Source: Hyphomonadaceae bacterium
Lineage (GTDB): Bacteria > Pseudomonadota > Alphaproteobacteria > Caulobacterales > Aquidulcibacteraceae
Direction: 5' to 3'
Assembly: GCA_016791425.1 (NCBI GenBank)
Contig: JAEUMQ010000017.1
Span: 1 to 64,000, forward strand
Length of the DNA stretch: 64,000 bases
Each line of letters starts with the position of its first letter. The stretch's first letter is position 1. The position numbers were made by a program, and so were the translations under genes. Under the pieces are notes generated by a model, which saw nothing but the letters and a program-made list of their open reading frames with translations, was not told the origin of the DNA and ran no database searches. Shown piece by piece: positions 7,388-16,087 of the stretch.

Positions 7388-8332
7388 ATGCGCTACATGG
7401 TGATCATGGCCATCGCCGCGGTAGCAATCTTTGCCGCAGCGTTGGTGACGTTGCGGGCATTGACGGACAAGCCTGCGGAAAAAGCAGTGGCGAGCGCGAC
7501 GCAAGCGCCTGCCGAACAAGCGCCGAGTGCAACGCCTGCCGCGGCGCCTGCCGCAGCGCCGGCTGCAGCCGTGCGGACGCACGTTGCGCGCAGCACGCGC
7601 ACGACGACGACGGCGGCGGCGCCTGAAGCAACCGAAGCGGCGGCGCCTGCGCCGGCGCCGGTCGAGATTCAAACCGCGATCGCCGAAGCGGCGCCTGCCG
7701 CAGTCACCGAGCCCGACACGCTGGCGCGCAGCTTGCGCGTTCGCCTCGCATCGAGCGGCGGCTGCCCCGGTCAGGCGCGCGCGCTTGCGGTGATCTCGCA
7801 GACCACGTCGGGCCACAGCGCGCAGACGATCTCCGATGCGCTCGAGATGGTGAACGCCGACGAGTTCTGTCCGGCCGTGGGCTCCGCGATCAAGACCTCG
7901 GCGGATGCGGTGCAGCTGGCGGTGGTCTCGGTTGACACATCGCGCGCCGCCGGCGGCGGCGCACAAGTCGCCCCGGGCGGCGGTAGCGCCGGCGGCGGCG
8001 CGGCCGGCGGTTCTGCGGGCGGCGCGACCGGCGGCGGCTCGACTGCCTCCGGCGGCGGCTCGACTGGTTCTGGCGGCGACGCCGGTTCCGCGGGCGCAGC
8101 GCCCGGCGGATCGGCCAGCGGCGCAGCGGGCCCCGCGCCCTCCGGCGGCGCAGCCGGCTCGGCTGGCGGCGCGCCTGTGACCGTGCCCACCGGCGGCGGC
8201 TCCGGCTCGTCCTATGGCGGCGCCTCGGGCGGCGGCGAAGCGGGCGCCCAATCCGGCGGGACCACCCCGACCGTGGTCGGCGACGGCGCCTCCCCGGGCG
8301 CGCAGGGCGGCTCCGCCTACCGCGCCTCCTGA
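7388..8332 (+). CDS. Secreted or membrane-anchored protein with Gly/Ala-rich C-terminal tail
   Basis: 314 aa in three parts: an N-terminal membrane helix (residues 1-25); a Pro/Ala/Thr-rich linker (about 26-105); and a compact middle domain (about 110-185) with two cysteines (SGGCPGQ and EFCPAV) that could form a disulfide. A long low-complexity tail of GGGS/GGSA repeats follows (about 190-314). A GAGGG site precedes the ATG. It lies between the Wza-like and Wzc-like genes. No family recognised; the middle domain looks like a small helical domain. A scaffold or matrix-associated role in polysaccharide secretion or attachment is a guess from position and composition. Confidence 0.7.
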   Translation: MRYMVIMAIAAVAIFAAALVTLRALTDKPAEKAVASATQAPAEQAPSATPAAAPAAAPAAAVRTHVARSTRTTTTAAAPEATEAAAPAPAPVEIQTAIAEAAPAAVTEPDTLARSLRVRLASSGGCPGQARALAVISQTTSGHSAQTISDALEMVNADEFCPAVGSAIKTSADAVQLAVVSVDTSRAAGGGAQVAPGGGSAGGGAAGGSAGGATGGGSTASGGGSTGSGGDAGSAGAAPGGSASGAAGPAPSGGAAGSAGGAPVTVPTGGGSGSSYGGASGGGEAGAQSGGTTPTVVGDGASPGAQGGSAYRAS

Positions 8333-8630
8333 TCTACCGGATCACCAGGAAAAATCGGCCGCCGGATGCGCAAGCGTTCGGCGGCCGCGCCTTGCTTGCC
8401 GCTGCGCAGGCGCCGGTTAGCCTTTTCCCGCTGGAGCGCGCATGGTGCCGGCGCGCGCCGAAAAACCGCGCGGGGAGGCCGCTTCGGAAGGGCCCCGGGG
8501 ATGTTCAGGGAACGCAAATGTGCGGCTTAAGGGCGCCCTTCGGTTGGCCGGAAACTTGCTCTAATCCCACCGGCCGGCGATTATTGGACGCTCGCGATGT
8601 CGGGCGCCATGCCGCCTTCGAGGACCACGC
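8333..8630. other. Intergenic region with a 9-bp inverted repeat, upstream of the wzc-like gene
   Basis: This gap of about 300 bases contains the inverted repeat CGGCCGCCG / CGGCGGCCG (8356-8364 and 8379-8387) just after the stop of the Gly-rich protein gene. It could be a terminator-like hairpin although no T-run follows. The second half presumably contains the promoter for the Wzc-like gene; no clear -35/-10 pair is visible. Confidence 0.35.
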
Positions 8631-10859
8631 ATGAACCTGATCGCCCTTCGCCAGAGCCCGGAAGAGCTAGAGCCGCCGACGCAATCGTCGCAGCCGGAAG
8701 ATTCCTCTGAGGCCGGGATGTTTTCCGTTCGCTGGCTGGTCGCGTTCTTCGCGCGCCGCTGGATGCTCATTCTCTCCACGGCCGCCGTCGTTTTCGTCAT
8801 CTGTTTCGCGGCTTTCCTGTTCGCCAAGCCCAAATACGAAGCCACCGCGCTCGTTCTGATCACCCCCGGCCAGGAGCGCGTGCTCGCGGCCGACCAGATG
8901 GTCGGCAACGAGGGACAGGGCACGCCCGCCGCGGTGGTGGTGGATTCCCAGATCGAAGTGTTGACCTCGCCGGCCGTGATGGGCCGCGTGGTGGACGCGC
9001 TCGGCCTCGTGAACGACCCGGAATGGAACCCCGAGCTGCCCAAGGCGCGCCAATCGCCGCTGTCCTATGTCCGCTCCTCGATGTTCAAGAACAGGACAGC
9101 GCCCGATCAGCTCCGCGAGCGCGTCCGCCAGGACGTGATCGAGCGCCTTGCGAAGGCGGTCACGGTGAAGCGCCGCGCCACCAGCTTCGCGGTGGAAGTG
9201 TCGGTGAGCTCCCACAGCCCTCCGCGCGCCGCCCAGATCGCCAACAAGCTGGTCGAGGTCTTCCTCGAGTTCCAGCTCGAGACCCGCTTCCAAACCACCG
9301 AGCGCGCCAATTCCTGGCTGTCCGAGCGGCTGACCGAGCTGCGCCGCGACGTGCAGGCCAAGGAGCAGGCGTCCGAGGAATATAAGGTCCGCTCCGGCCT
9401 CATCTCCGCCGGCGGCGGCCTGCTCTCCGAGCAGCAGACCTCCGAGCTGCAGGCCGCGGTCATGACCGCGCGCACCGCGCTCGCCGAGAAGGAGGCCCGC
9501 TACCGCCAGGTCGAGCAGCTGATCAGCGCCGGCGGCAGCGCCGACTCCATCGCCGGCGTGATCGACAGCCAGGTCATCACCCAGCTGCGCGCGCGTGAAT
9601 CCGACATCGCCCGCCGTCAGGCCGATCTTGAATCGCGCTACGGCGAGCTGCACCCCGCGGTCCAGAACGTCCGCGCCGAGCGCGAGGACATCAAGGCGCA
9701 GATCAACGGCGAAGTCGCCCGCTTCGCCGCGAGCCTGCGCAACGAGGTCGCCATCGCCCGCACCGGCGTGGCCACCATGGAGCACAATCTCGCCGCCGCG
9801 CGCGGCACGCTGACCGGCAACCAGGATTCGCAGGTGCGCCTGCGCGAGCTGGAGCGCGACGCCGCCGCCGCCCGCGCGGTCTATGAATCCTTCCTGCAGC
9901 GCTTCCACGAGATCACCAACCAGGGCCAGCTGCGCACCACGTCCGCGCAATTGGTTTCCGCCGCGACGATGCCGACGAAGCGCAGCTCGCCGGATCTGAA
10001 GATGGCCTTCCTCGTCGCGCTGGGCCTCGGCTTCGCGATCGGCATCGCGGTCGGCTTCCTGGCTGAATCGCTCGACGAAGGCTTCCGCACCGCGGAGGAG
10101 GTGGAGCGCAAAGTCGGCCTGCCCGCGCTGGCGACGGTTCCGAAGCTGCGCCCCGGCGACTTCAAGCCGCTGCCGCCGAGCTCGCAGCATCCCGCTGGCT
10201 ATCTGGTGGAGCGGCAGATGTCCGCCTTCACCGAGGCGCTGCGCGTGCTGCGCTCCTCGATCCTCTACGGCCGCCTGAACCAGAAGACGCAGGTGCTCGC
10301 CGTGTCGTCCGCGCTGCCGGACGAAGGCAAGACCACGGTCTCGCTCTGCCTGGCGCGCGTCTCGGCGCTTTCCGGTCAGCGCGTGCTGCTGATCGACTGC
10401 GACCTTCGCCGCCGCACGCTGAAGGACGTGCTCGGGCTGGAGCCCGCGCTCGGCCTCCTGCAAGTGCTCTCGGGCGAAGCCAACTGGCGCCAGACGATCT
10501 TCGTCGATGAGGCGTCGGGCATGCACCTCCTGCCGCTGAAGGATTCCGGCTTCACCCCGAAGGACATCTTCGGCACCGACGCCATGAACAATCTGCTCAC
10601 CGAGCTGCGCGGCACCTACGATCTCATCGTGATGGACTGCGCGCCCGTGCTGGCCGTCGCCGACACCCGAGTCCTCGTCTCGATGGCCGACACCTGCATC
10701 GTGGTGGCGCGCTGGGAAAAGACGCCGGTGCGCGCGGTGAAGTCGGCGCTGCAGCAGGTGCAGAGCGCCGGCGCCAACCTCGCGGGCGTGGTGCTCAACC
10801 ATGTCGATACGCGGGTGCCGGGCTACGCCTACAAGATGAAGGGCTATTACGGAGCCTGA
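8631..10859 (+). CDS. Polysaccharide co-polymerase / tyrosine autokinase (Wzc/ExoP type)
   Basis: 742 aa full-length fusion. Wzz domain with the first membrane helix at about residues 40-62, a long coiled-coil periplasmic region (about 200-430), a GNVR-like stretch and the second helix at about 455-478. A cytoplasmic BY-kinase domain follows: Walker A LPDEGKTTVSL (about 558-570), Walker A' LLIDCDLRRR (about 586), Walker B LIVMDCAPV (about 665). The C-terminus is tyrosine-rich (GYAYKMKGYYGA), the expected autophosphorylation cluster but short. It regulates polymer length and drives export with the Wza-like protein. A strong terminator follows. Confidence 0.93.
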   Translation: MNLIALRQSPEELEPPTQSSQPEDSSEAGMFSVRWLVAFFARRWMLILSTAAVVFVICFAAFLFAKPKYEATALVLITPGQERVLAADQMVGNEGQGTPAAVVVDSQIEVLTSPAVMGRVVDALGLVNDPEWNPELPKARQSPLSYVRSSMFKNRTAPDQLRERVRQDVIERLAKAVTVKRRATSFAVEVSVSSHSPPRAAQIANKLVEVFLEFQLETRFQTTERANSWLSERLTELRRDVQAKEQASEEYKVRSGLISAGGGLLSEQQTSELQAAVMTARTALAEKEARYRQVEQLISAGGSADSIAGVIDSQVITQLRARESDIARRQADLESRYGELHPAVQNVRAEREDIKAQINGEVARFAASLRNEVAIARTGVATMEHNLAAARGTLTGNQDSQVRLRELERDAAAARAVYESFLQRFHEITNQGQLRTTSAQLVSAATMPTKRSSPDLKMAFLVALGLGFAIGIAVGFLAESLDEGFRTAEEVERKVGLPALATVPKLRPGDFKPLPPSSQHPAGYLVERQMSAFTEALRVLRSSILYGRLNQKTQVLAVSSALPDEGKTTVSLCLARVSALSGQRVLLIDCDLRRRTLKDVLGLEPALGLLQVLSGEANWRQTIFVDEASGMHLLPLKDSGFTPKDIFGTDAMNNLLTELRGTYDLIVMDCAPVLAVADTRVLVSMADTCIVVARWEKTPVRAVKSALQQVQSAGANLAGVVLNHVDTRVPGYAYKMKGYYGA

Positions 10860-10913
10860 TCCAAAGCGACGGACCGACGGTCCGGACACGGAAAGCCAAA
10901 CGACGAAATGAAG

Positions 10914-10944
10914 AGCGGGGCGGAGCGATCCGCCCCGCTTTTTT
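10914..10944 (+). terminator. Rho-independent terminator after the wzc-like gene
   Basis: An 11-bp perfect stem AGCGGGGCGGA / TCCGCCCCGCT around a GCGA tetraloop, followed directly by TTTTTT. This is textbook intrinsic terminator structure, 55 bases after the stop codon. Confidence 0.92.
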
Positions 10945-11052
10945 GACCACGCTGCCGCGACTGCACGCAGCTCGCCCAAAGCCCAGCCGGCAGAGACTTT
11001 TCGCTTGCCGAGCCATGCCCAGGGCGGCTTAGTTGAGGCGGCGGGGACGGGC

Positions 11053-11787
11053 ATGCGTGGGGAAGTCGGGGTGTCCAGGGCAGCGGAGCATCTGGTCGCT
11101 GAATCGACCACGGCTTGGGCCGAGCCCGCCGCGGATGCGATTGTCCGTGAACCGGCCCCGATCGCCGTCCATCCGGTCTATGCCGGCCGCGCCTTGAAGC
11201 CGGTGGGCGGGCTCGCCAAACGCGCCTTCGATGTCTGTTTTGCGGCAGCGGCGCTGACGCTGCTGGCGCCGCTTTTGGCCGTGATCGCGCTGGCCATTCG
11301 GCTCGATAGCCGCGGCCCGGCGATCTTCCGGCAGGAGCGCGGCGGCTTCAACGGGCGGCGTTTCCGGATCTGGAAATTCCGCACCATGCGCGACGAGCCT
11401 TACGACACGCGCCAGGTCGCCCACGACGATGAGCGCGTCACGCGCGTCGGCCGCTGGCTCCGGCGTATGAGCCTCGACGAGTTTCCGCAGCTCGTGAACG
11501 TGCTGATGGGCGACATGTCGCTGGTCGGCCCGCGCCCGCACATGATTGCGCACGATCGCGAGTTCACGACGGTCGATCCGCGCTATCCGCTGCGCACCCG
11601 CGCGCGCCCGGGCATCACCGGCCTCGCCCAGGTCGTCGGCCATCGCGGCCCCGCCTCGACGAACGAGAAGATCCAGAACCGCACCGCGTGCGACGTCGCC
11701 TATGTCGAGGGCTGGTCCTTCCAGCAGGACATGCAGCTCGTCGCCCGGACGTTCGTCGTGCTCTGGAACGACGCCCGGACGCTTTAG
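11053..11787 (+). CDS. Undecaprenyl-phosphate sugar-phosphate transferase (initiating enzyme)
   Basis: 244 aa, bacterial sugar transferase (PF02397) family. One membrane helix at about residues 55-80 follows the KRAFDVCFAAAALTLLAP signature. The catalytic region has RQERGGFNGRRFRIWKFRTM, LRRMSLDEFPQLVNVLMGDM and SLVGPRPH, then the RARPGITGLAQV motif. It lacks the N-terminal four-helix and CoA-binding-like domain of WbaP/WcaJ, so it is a short monotopic-type phosphoglycosyl transferase. It would load the first sugar-1-phosphate on undecaprenyl phosphate for the locus polysaccharide. ATG 11053 was chosen; a TTG at 11005 extends the frame. The donor sugar is unknown. Confidence 0.9.
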   Translation: MRGEVGVSRAAEHLVAESTTAWAEPAADAIVREPAPIAVHPVYAGRALKPVGGLAKRAFDVCFAAAALTLLAPLLAVIALAIRLDSRGPAIFRQERGGFNGRRFRIWKFRTMRDEPYDTRQVAHDDERVTRVGRWLRRMSLDEFPQLVNVLMGDMSLVGPRPHMIAHDREFTTVDPRYPLRTRARPGITGLAQVVGHRGPASTNEKIQNRTACDVAYVEGWSFQQDMQLVARTFVVLWNDARTL

Positions 11788-11905
11788 CCGGCGATCACTG
11801 CCGCTACCCGTGACAGTTTTGTGGTTGCGCGGGGGCCGCGCGCCGGTTTGTGTGCGCGGCCCCCGCGAGAAGCCCAACGAGGGGCGCACGCTTACGGAGA
11901 CGCTC

Positions 11906-12787
11906 TTGTCGCTTCAATCCACGCTCGCTTCCGGCCGCTTCGTGCTGACCGCGGAGATCACCCCGCCGGTCTCGGTCGATCCGGCCGACCTGATGAAGAA
12001 GGCCGAGCCGATGAAGGGGCTGGCCGACGCGGTGAACGTCACCGACAGCGCAAGCGCGCGTGCGGCGCTCGATCCCGTCGCCGCTGCGGCGATCCTCGTG
12101 CAGAACGGCCTGGAGCCGATCCTTCAGCTCACCGCGCGCGACCGGAACCGCATCGCGCTGCAGGCGGCGTTGCTGGGCGCCCATGCGCTCGGCGTGCGCA
12201 ACGTCACGTTCATGACCGGCGATGATCCGACCAAGGGCGACCAGCCCGACGCCAAGCCGGTGTTCGATTATGATTCCAGCGCGCTTGCTGGGCTCGCCGT
12301 GCGAATGCGCGACACCGGCGAGCTGCCGAGCGGGCGCAAGATCGGCGGCAAGGTCGAGTTCTTCGTCGGCGCCACCGACGCGCCGGTCGATCCCCCGGCC
12401 GACTGGGAGCCGAAGGGCCTCAGGAAGAAGATCGAGTCCGGCGCGCAATTCCTGCAGACGCAATTCTGCATGGATGCGGGCGTCGCGGGCCGCTACGTCG
12501 CGAAGCTGAGGGAGAAGGGCATCACAACGCCGCTGCTCTTCGGCGTCGTGCCGTATCTGTCCCTGAAGCAGGCGCAATGGATCAAGTCGAACCTGTTCGG
12601 CTCCATCATCCCCGACGCGCATATCGCGCGGATGGAGGCGGCCGCCGACCCCAAGGCGGAGGGCGTCGCGATCTGCGTGGATTATCTGCGCGAGCTGCAG
12701 GGCACGCCCGGCATCGCCGGGGCCCACATCATGGCGCCGCTGAACGAAGCCTCGATCGCCGAAGTGCTGCGCCGGATGCGCGCCTAA
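11906..12787 (+). CDS. metF: Methylenetetrahydrofolate reductase (MetF-type)
   Basis: 293 aa TIM-barrel protein. It begins SLQSTLASGRFVLTAEITPP (the catalytic-glutamate strand), then DAVNVTDSASARAALDP, LQLTARDRNR and VRNVTFMTGDDPTKGDQP, which are the flavin and folate contacts of the MTHFR family. It reduces 5,10-methylene-THF to 5-methyl-THF for methionine regeneration. Start TTG 11906 has GGAG 7 bases upstream; the longer frame overlaps the sugar-transferase gene and is rejected. Located with metK and ahcY, it makes a methyl-cycle group. Some members of this branch lack experimental confirmation, so a related folate reductase activity is possible. Confidence 0.83.
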   Translation: MSLQSTLASGRFVLTAEITPPVSVDPADLMKKAEPMKGLADAVNVTDSASARAALDPVAAAAILVQNGLEPILQLTARDRNRIALQAALLGAHALGVRNVTFMTGDDPTKGDQPDAKPVFDYDSSALAGLAVRMRDTGELPSGRKIGGKVEFFVGATDAPVDPPADWEPKGLRKKIESGAQFLQTQFCMDAGVAGRYVAKLREKGITTPLLFGVVPYLSLKQAQWIKSNLFGSIIPDAHIARMEAAADPKAEGVAICVDYLRELQGTPGIAGAHIMAPLNEASIAEVLRRMRA

Positions 12788-12803
12788 CCTTGGGCCTACA
12801 TAG

Positions 12804-12835
12804 AAAAAGGAGCCTGCGACGCGTCGCAGGCTCCT
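12804..12835. terminator. Perfect 28-bp palindrome, shared terminator
   Basis: AGGAGCCTGCGAC and its exact complement form a 28-bp perfect palindrome (12808-12835). Read on the minus strand it is followed by TTTTT, so it terminates the minus-strand methyltransferase-like gene. On the plus strand it lies 20 bases after the metF-type stop and may stop readthrough there too. Confidence 0.85.
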
Positions 12836-12884
12836 GGGAGTTCGGGTTTCTTCTCCAGGGAGAGAAGGAGAGACGCCCGCTGGT

Positions 12885-14402
12885 TCAGTGCAGGTCGCGC
12901 TTGCGCGAGATGACATAGCTTTCGTCGAAGAACCAAAGCCCGCCGCGCTCGGAGAGCACTTCCTTCGTCGCGGTGAGATAGTTCTGATCCGACATGACCT
13001 GCGCGAGCCGCTGGTCTTCGATCTGCGCCACGTAGGTGGCTGCGTTCCAGGCCGCGAGCAGCGTTGATGTGCCGATCGAGGATTCCTGGTCGATCTCGTT
13101 CGGCAGCGTGTGCATGTCGTATCGGAAGAGCGATTTGGCGTCCGAATTGGAGATGAAGCTGAAATTGTGCGCTGCGCGCCCGAGCGCGTTCTTCGTTGCG
13201 CGCAGGAGCTCGTGCCGGCTGGTGGTGAACGGCTGTTCGCCGGGCCAGACCTTCTGGATGATCTCCAGCGCCGGATCGCCGCCGCACGAATGGATGCCGA
13301 GCAGGCGCCCGCCCGGCGCCAGCGACTTCACCAGCGGCGCCAGCACGCGCTTGGCCTTGAACTCCACCGGCGCGCGCGCCCGGAAGGGCTGCGAGGCGAT
13401 GACGAGGTCATAGTCGGCGCGAATGGCGCCGCGCTTCGGGATCACCGAGTCGAGCAGGAACTTGCAATCCTCGCGGTAGAGCACGAGCACGACGGGCTTC
13501 TCGTAGACCGGATTGCCCGTCTTCTTGCTCACCGACGCGCGCCAGTTCTCCGCGAGGAAGGGCTGCAGCTCGGTGATCTGCTGTTCGAACTCGGCGGTGG
13601 TCGTGCCTTGCAGCGCGACCTCCTTCCAGACGATGCGCGCGGCCGCTTCCGGATTGTTCGGAATGAGCCACGGCGCTTCGGCGTAATTGAGGTTGGTGAG
13701 GATGAGCACGGTGGCGGGGTGCTCGAAGAACCGGTCGGGCGTCTTTTCCAGCGTCAGCCGGACGTCCTCCAGGCTGATCTCCTTCGCCACGATGTAGAAC
13801 GGGAACTTCTCGAACCGGCGGTGCATCGAGCGCATGACGCGCGCCAACACCGTGCCGTCGCCGACGCCCGCGTCGAAGAGGCGCAGCGCCGGCGGGTTCG
13901 GGCGGATGTGCTCGAGCTCCTGGGTGATGCGGTCCGCGACGACCCACTTCTCCGAGCAGGTGTTCACGAACATCAGGTACTTCTGGCGGTTGTCGTAGAA
14001 GCGGAAATTCTGCTCCGGCGTCAGCTCCGGGCCGGGCTGCGGCGTGGCGCCGCCGCTGACCGTGAGCGCGCTGTTGAAGCCCTGCAATTGCGGGGCGCCG
14101 TCGCCGTTCGTCTCCGCCTTGGAGGCGTCGGTCATGAAGGCGCGGACCCGCTCGACCGTGCTGGTGGTCACCCGTCCCCCATACTTCAGGCGTCCCACGA
14201 ATTTCCCGTCATTGACCGCCCGGCGACCGAACGTCGTTTCGGCCATCTGGTGGCGGCGGCAGAAGGTGGAAATCTCCTGCAGAAGGACCTCGGCCTCCAT
14301 CCCGTTTCTCCCTGTTGGCGGACGCCCGGTTGGCTCCGGCGCCTGCTCCCCGTTGGACTTTTCGAGCGGAACCTGATCCTCGGCCATGTTGAAGTCTACC
14401 AT
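12885..14402 (-). CDS. Conserved alphaproteobacterial protein with HTH-like N-terminus and SAM-methyltransferase-like domain
   Basis: 505 aa. An N-terminal block (residues about 35-90) looks like a small HTH/DNA-binding-like domain (ISTFCRRHQMAETTFGRRA, then GRVTTSTVERVRAFM). The main domain has RLFDAGVGDGTVLARVMRSM, a good match to methyltransferase SAM-binding motif I, and YDLVIASQPFRARAP, a motif IV-like stretch. Known relatives are usually labelled hypothetical or class I methyltransferase. It is divergent from metK across a region with palindromic repeats, suggesting a link to SAM supply. Start ATG 14402 is the longest; ATG 14387 and 14300 are possible. Substrate unknown. Confidence 0.72.
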   Translation of the reverse strand: MVDFNMAEDQVPLEKSNGEQAPEPTGRPPTGRNGMEAEVLLQEISTFCRRHQMAETTFGRRAVNDGKFVGRLKYGGRVTTSTVERVRAFMTDASKAETNGDGAPQLQGFNSALTVSGGATPQPGPELTPEQNFRFYDNRQKYLMFVNTCSEKWVVADRITQELEHIRPNPPALRLFDAGVGDGTVLARVMRSMHRRFEKFPFYIVAKEISLEDVRLTLEKTPDRFFEHPATVLILTNLNYAEAPWLIPNNPEAAARIVWKEVALQGTTTAEFEQQITELQPFLAENWRASVSKKTGNPVYEKPVVLVLYREDCKFLLDSVIPKRGAIRADYDLVIASQPFRARAPVEFKAKRVLAPLVKSLAPGGRLLGIHSCGGDPALEIIQKVWPGEQPFTTSRHELLRATKNALGRAAHNFSFISNSDAKSLFRYDMHTLPNEIDQESSIGTSTLLAAWNAATYVAQIEDQRLAQVMSDQNYLTATKEVLSERGGLWFFDESYVISRKRDLH

Positions 14403-14404
14403 TT

Positions 14405-14479
14405 TCCCACGTGGGACAGAACTAAAGTTAGTGGGACAAAGCCCTCAAACAAGGGAATGGGGCGGGGCCAAATCCCACT
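14405..14479. promoter_or_regulatory. Candidate operator array between the methyltransferase-like gene and metK
   Basis: A 12-bp perfect palindrome TCCCACGTGGGA (14405-14416), a second direct GTGGGAC copy exactly 20 bases on (14431-14437; two helical turns) and an inverted TCCCACT (14473-14479) lie in the 254-base divergent intergenic region. The spacing suggests cooperative binding by a dimeric regulator. The regulator is not identifiable from this window. Confidence 0.5.
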
Positions 14480-14656
14480 GACGGACCTTGCCCACTTTGG
14501 GCGACATCTGCGATTTAGGGACGAATGTGGTTTTCAATATGTCTCGCCCGCGCAACATAGCGCCGGCTAGAAGGAGGGCCCGCAGGGGCCGCATTCCTGA
14601 AGGCCCAGGCCCCCAAGGCCCAATTCTTATCAACCCGAGCTAGGAAGGACGTCCCG

Positions 14657-15829
14657 ATGAGCAGCCGGCGCGGCAGCTACATCTTCACCAGCGAGAGCGT
14701 GTCCGAAGGCCACCCCGACAAGGTCGCCGACCGCATCTCCGACACCGTCGTTGACGCCTTCCTCGGCGCCGATCCCGTGGCGCGCGTCGCCTGCGAGACG
14801 ATGGTCACCACCCAACGCATCATCATCGCCGGCGAGACCCGCGGGCCCGGCGAAGTCGTCGCCGGTCTGGAGGAGAAGATCCGCGCCGCGGTGAAGGACA
14901 TCGGCTACGAGCAGCACGGCTTCCATTGGGCGACCGCGAATTACGAGTGCTATCTGCACGCGCAATCGGCGGACATCGCGATGGGCGTCGATGCCGGCTC
15001 CAACAAGGACGAAGGCGCCGGCGACCAGGGCATCATGTTCGGCTACGCGACGAACGAGACGCCCGAGCTGATGCCCGCGACGCTGCAATATTCGCAGAAC
15101 ATCCTCATGAAGCTGGCCGAAGTTCGCAAGAACGGCACTGAGAAGGGCCTCGAGCCGGACGCCAAGAGCCAGGTCACGCTCGTTTACGAGAACGGCAAGC
15201 CCGTGCGCGCGACCTCGATCGTGCTCTCCACCCAGCACAAGGAAGGCCTCTCGCCGAAGGACGTCGAGGCGATCGTCCGCCCGTACATCATGAAGATCCT
15301 GCCGGCCGGCTTCATCAACGACGACACCGAATGGCACGTGAACCCCACGGGCAATTTCGTGATCGGCGGCCCGGACGGCGATTGCGGCCTCACCGGCCGC
15401 AAGATCATCGTCGACACCTATGGCGGCGCGGCCCCGCACGGCGGCGGCGCGTTCTCCGGCAAGGACCCGACCAAGGTCGATCGCTCGGCGGCCTATATCT
15501 GCCGTTATCTCGCGAAGAACGTCGTCGCGGCTGGCCTGTCGGACAAGTGCACGATCCAGATCGGCTACGCGATCGGCGTCGCCAAGCCGCTCTCGTTCTA
15601 TGTGGACCTGCACGGCACGGGCAAAGTCGATGAGGCGAAGCTGGAGAAGATCCTGCCCGAGCTGGTCGGCGGCGCTTCCCCGCGCGCGATCCGCGAGCAC
15701 CTCGGCCTCAACAAGCCGATCTATGCGCGCACCGCCGCGTACGGACACTTCGGCCGCACGCCCGACAAGGACGGCGGCTTCTCCTGGGAGAAGACCGACC
15801 TCGTGGACGAGCTGAAGCGCGCGTTCTGA
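14657..15829 (+). CDS. metK: S-adenosylmethionine synthetase
   Basis: 390 aa, the usual MetK length. It makes SAM from methionine and ATP in the cytoplasm. Visible signatures include [14 protein letters not shown] (residues about 16-29; catalytic His in GHPDK), [12 protein letters not shown] (the signature hexapeptide region), and [19 protein letters not shown] with conserved Lys/Asp near the active site. An AGGAAGG ribosome binding site lies 10 bases before the ATG. The 5' leader is long and GGCC-rich. Followed by ahcY after a repeat element, so the two SAM-cycle genes are adjacent but separated by 258 bases. Confidence 0.97.
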   Translation: MSSRRGSYIFTSESVSEGHPDKVADRISDTVVDAFLGADPVARVACETMVTTQRIIIAGETRGPGEVVAGLEEKIRAAVKDIGYEQHGFHWATANYECYLHAQSADIAMGVDAGSNKDEGAGDQGIMFGYATNETPELMPATLQYSQNILMKLAEVRKNGTEKGLEPDAKSQVTLVYENGKPVRATSIVLSTQHKEGLSPKDVEAIVRPYIMKILPAGFINDDTEWHVNPTGNFVIGGPDGDCGLTGRKIIVDTYGGAAPHGGGAFSGKDPTKVDRSAAYICRYLAKNVVAAGLSDKCTIQIGYAIGVAKPLSFYVDLHGTGKVDEAKLEKILPELVGGASPRAIREHLGLNKPIYARTAAYGHFGRTPDKDGGFSWEKTDLVDELKRAF

Positions 15830-15864
15830 GGTCTATTGTGGGTGTTCACGCTGCAACGTGTGCG

Positions 15865-16035
15865 CTTCCCCTCCCCTTGAGGGGAGGGGGCAGGGGGCGG
15901 GGTGTCGCGCCGTCTTATGACGGATGCGCGTTACTCCCTCCCGACATCACACGTCGCAGTGTCAGAAGTTCGCAAGACCAAAGAGCGTTGCGTTTCACCC
16001 CACCCCCTTCCCCCTCCCCTCAAGGGGAGGGGGCG
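15865..16035. repeat. Paired GC-rich inverted repeat, copy 2
   Basis: Arms at about 15865-15904 and 15996-16035. Each contains CCCCTCCCCTTGAGGGGAGG-type palindromes plus extra G- or C-runs, and the two are mutually complementary across a spacer of about 90 bases. It lies between metK and ahcY. Confidence 0.85.
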
Positions 16036-16087
16036 CCAACTAGCTGACGTTTGCGCGCCACGCGCATCGGCAATCCGAGGAACTGAA

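Noticed and set aside
8667..11111. 814-aa minus-strand frame across the wzc-like gene
   Set aside because: Shadow of the real plus-strand gene in a GC-rich genome; His/Arg/Gly-rich composition with no domain.
14480..14656. Possible SAM-responsive leader before metK
   Set aside because: The leader is GGCC-rich and can form several hairpins, but none matches the SAM-I, SAM-II or SAM/SAH consensus as far as can be judged by eye.
15830..16087. Possible SAH or SAM riboswitch upstream of ahcY
   Set aside because: A short AGAGCGTTGCG resembles part of the SAH motif, but the rest of the aptamer core and pairing could not be found. The space is mostly filled by the repeat arms.
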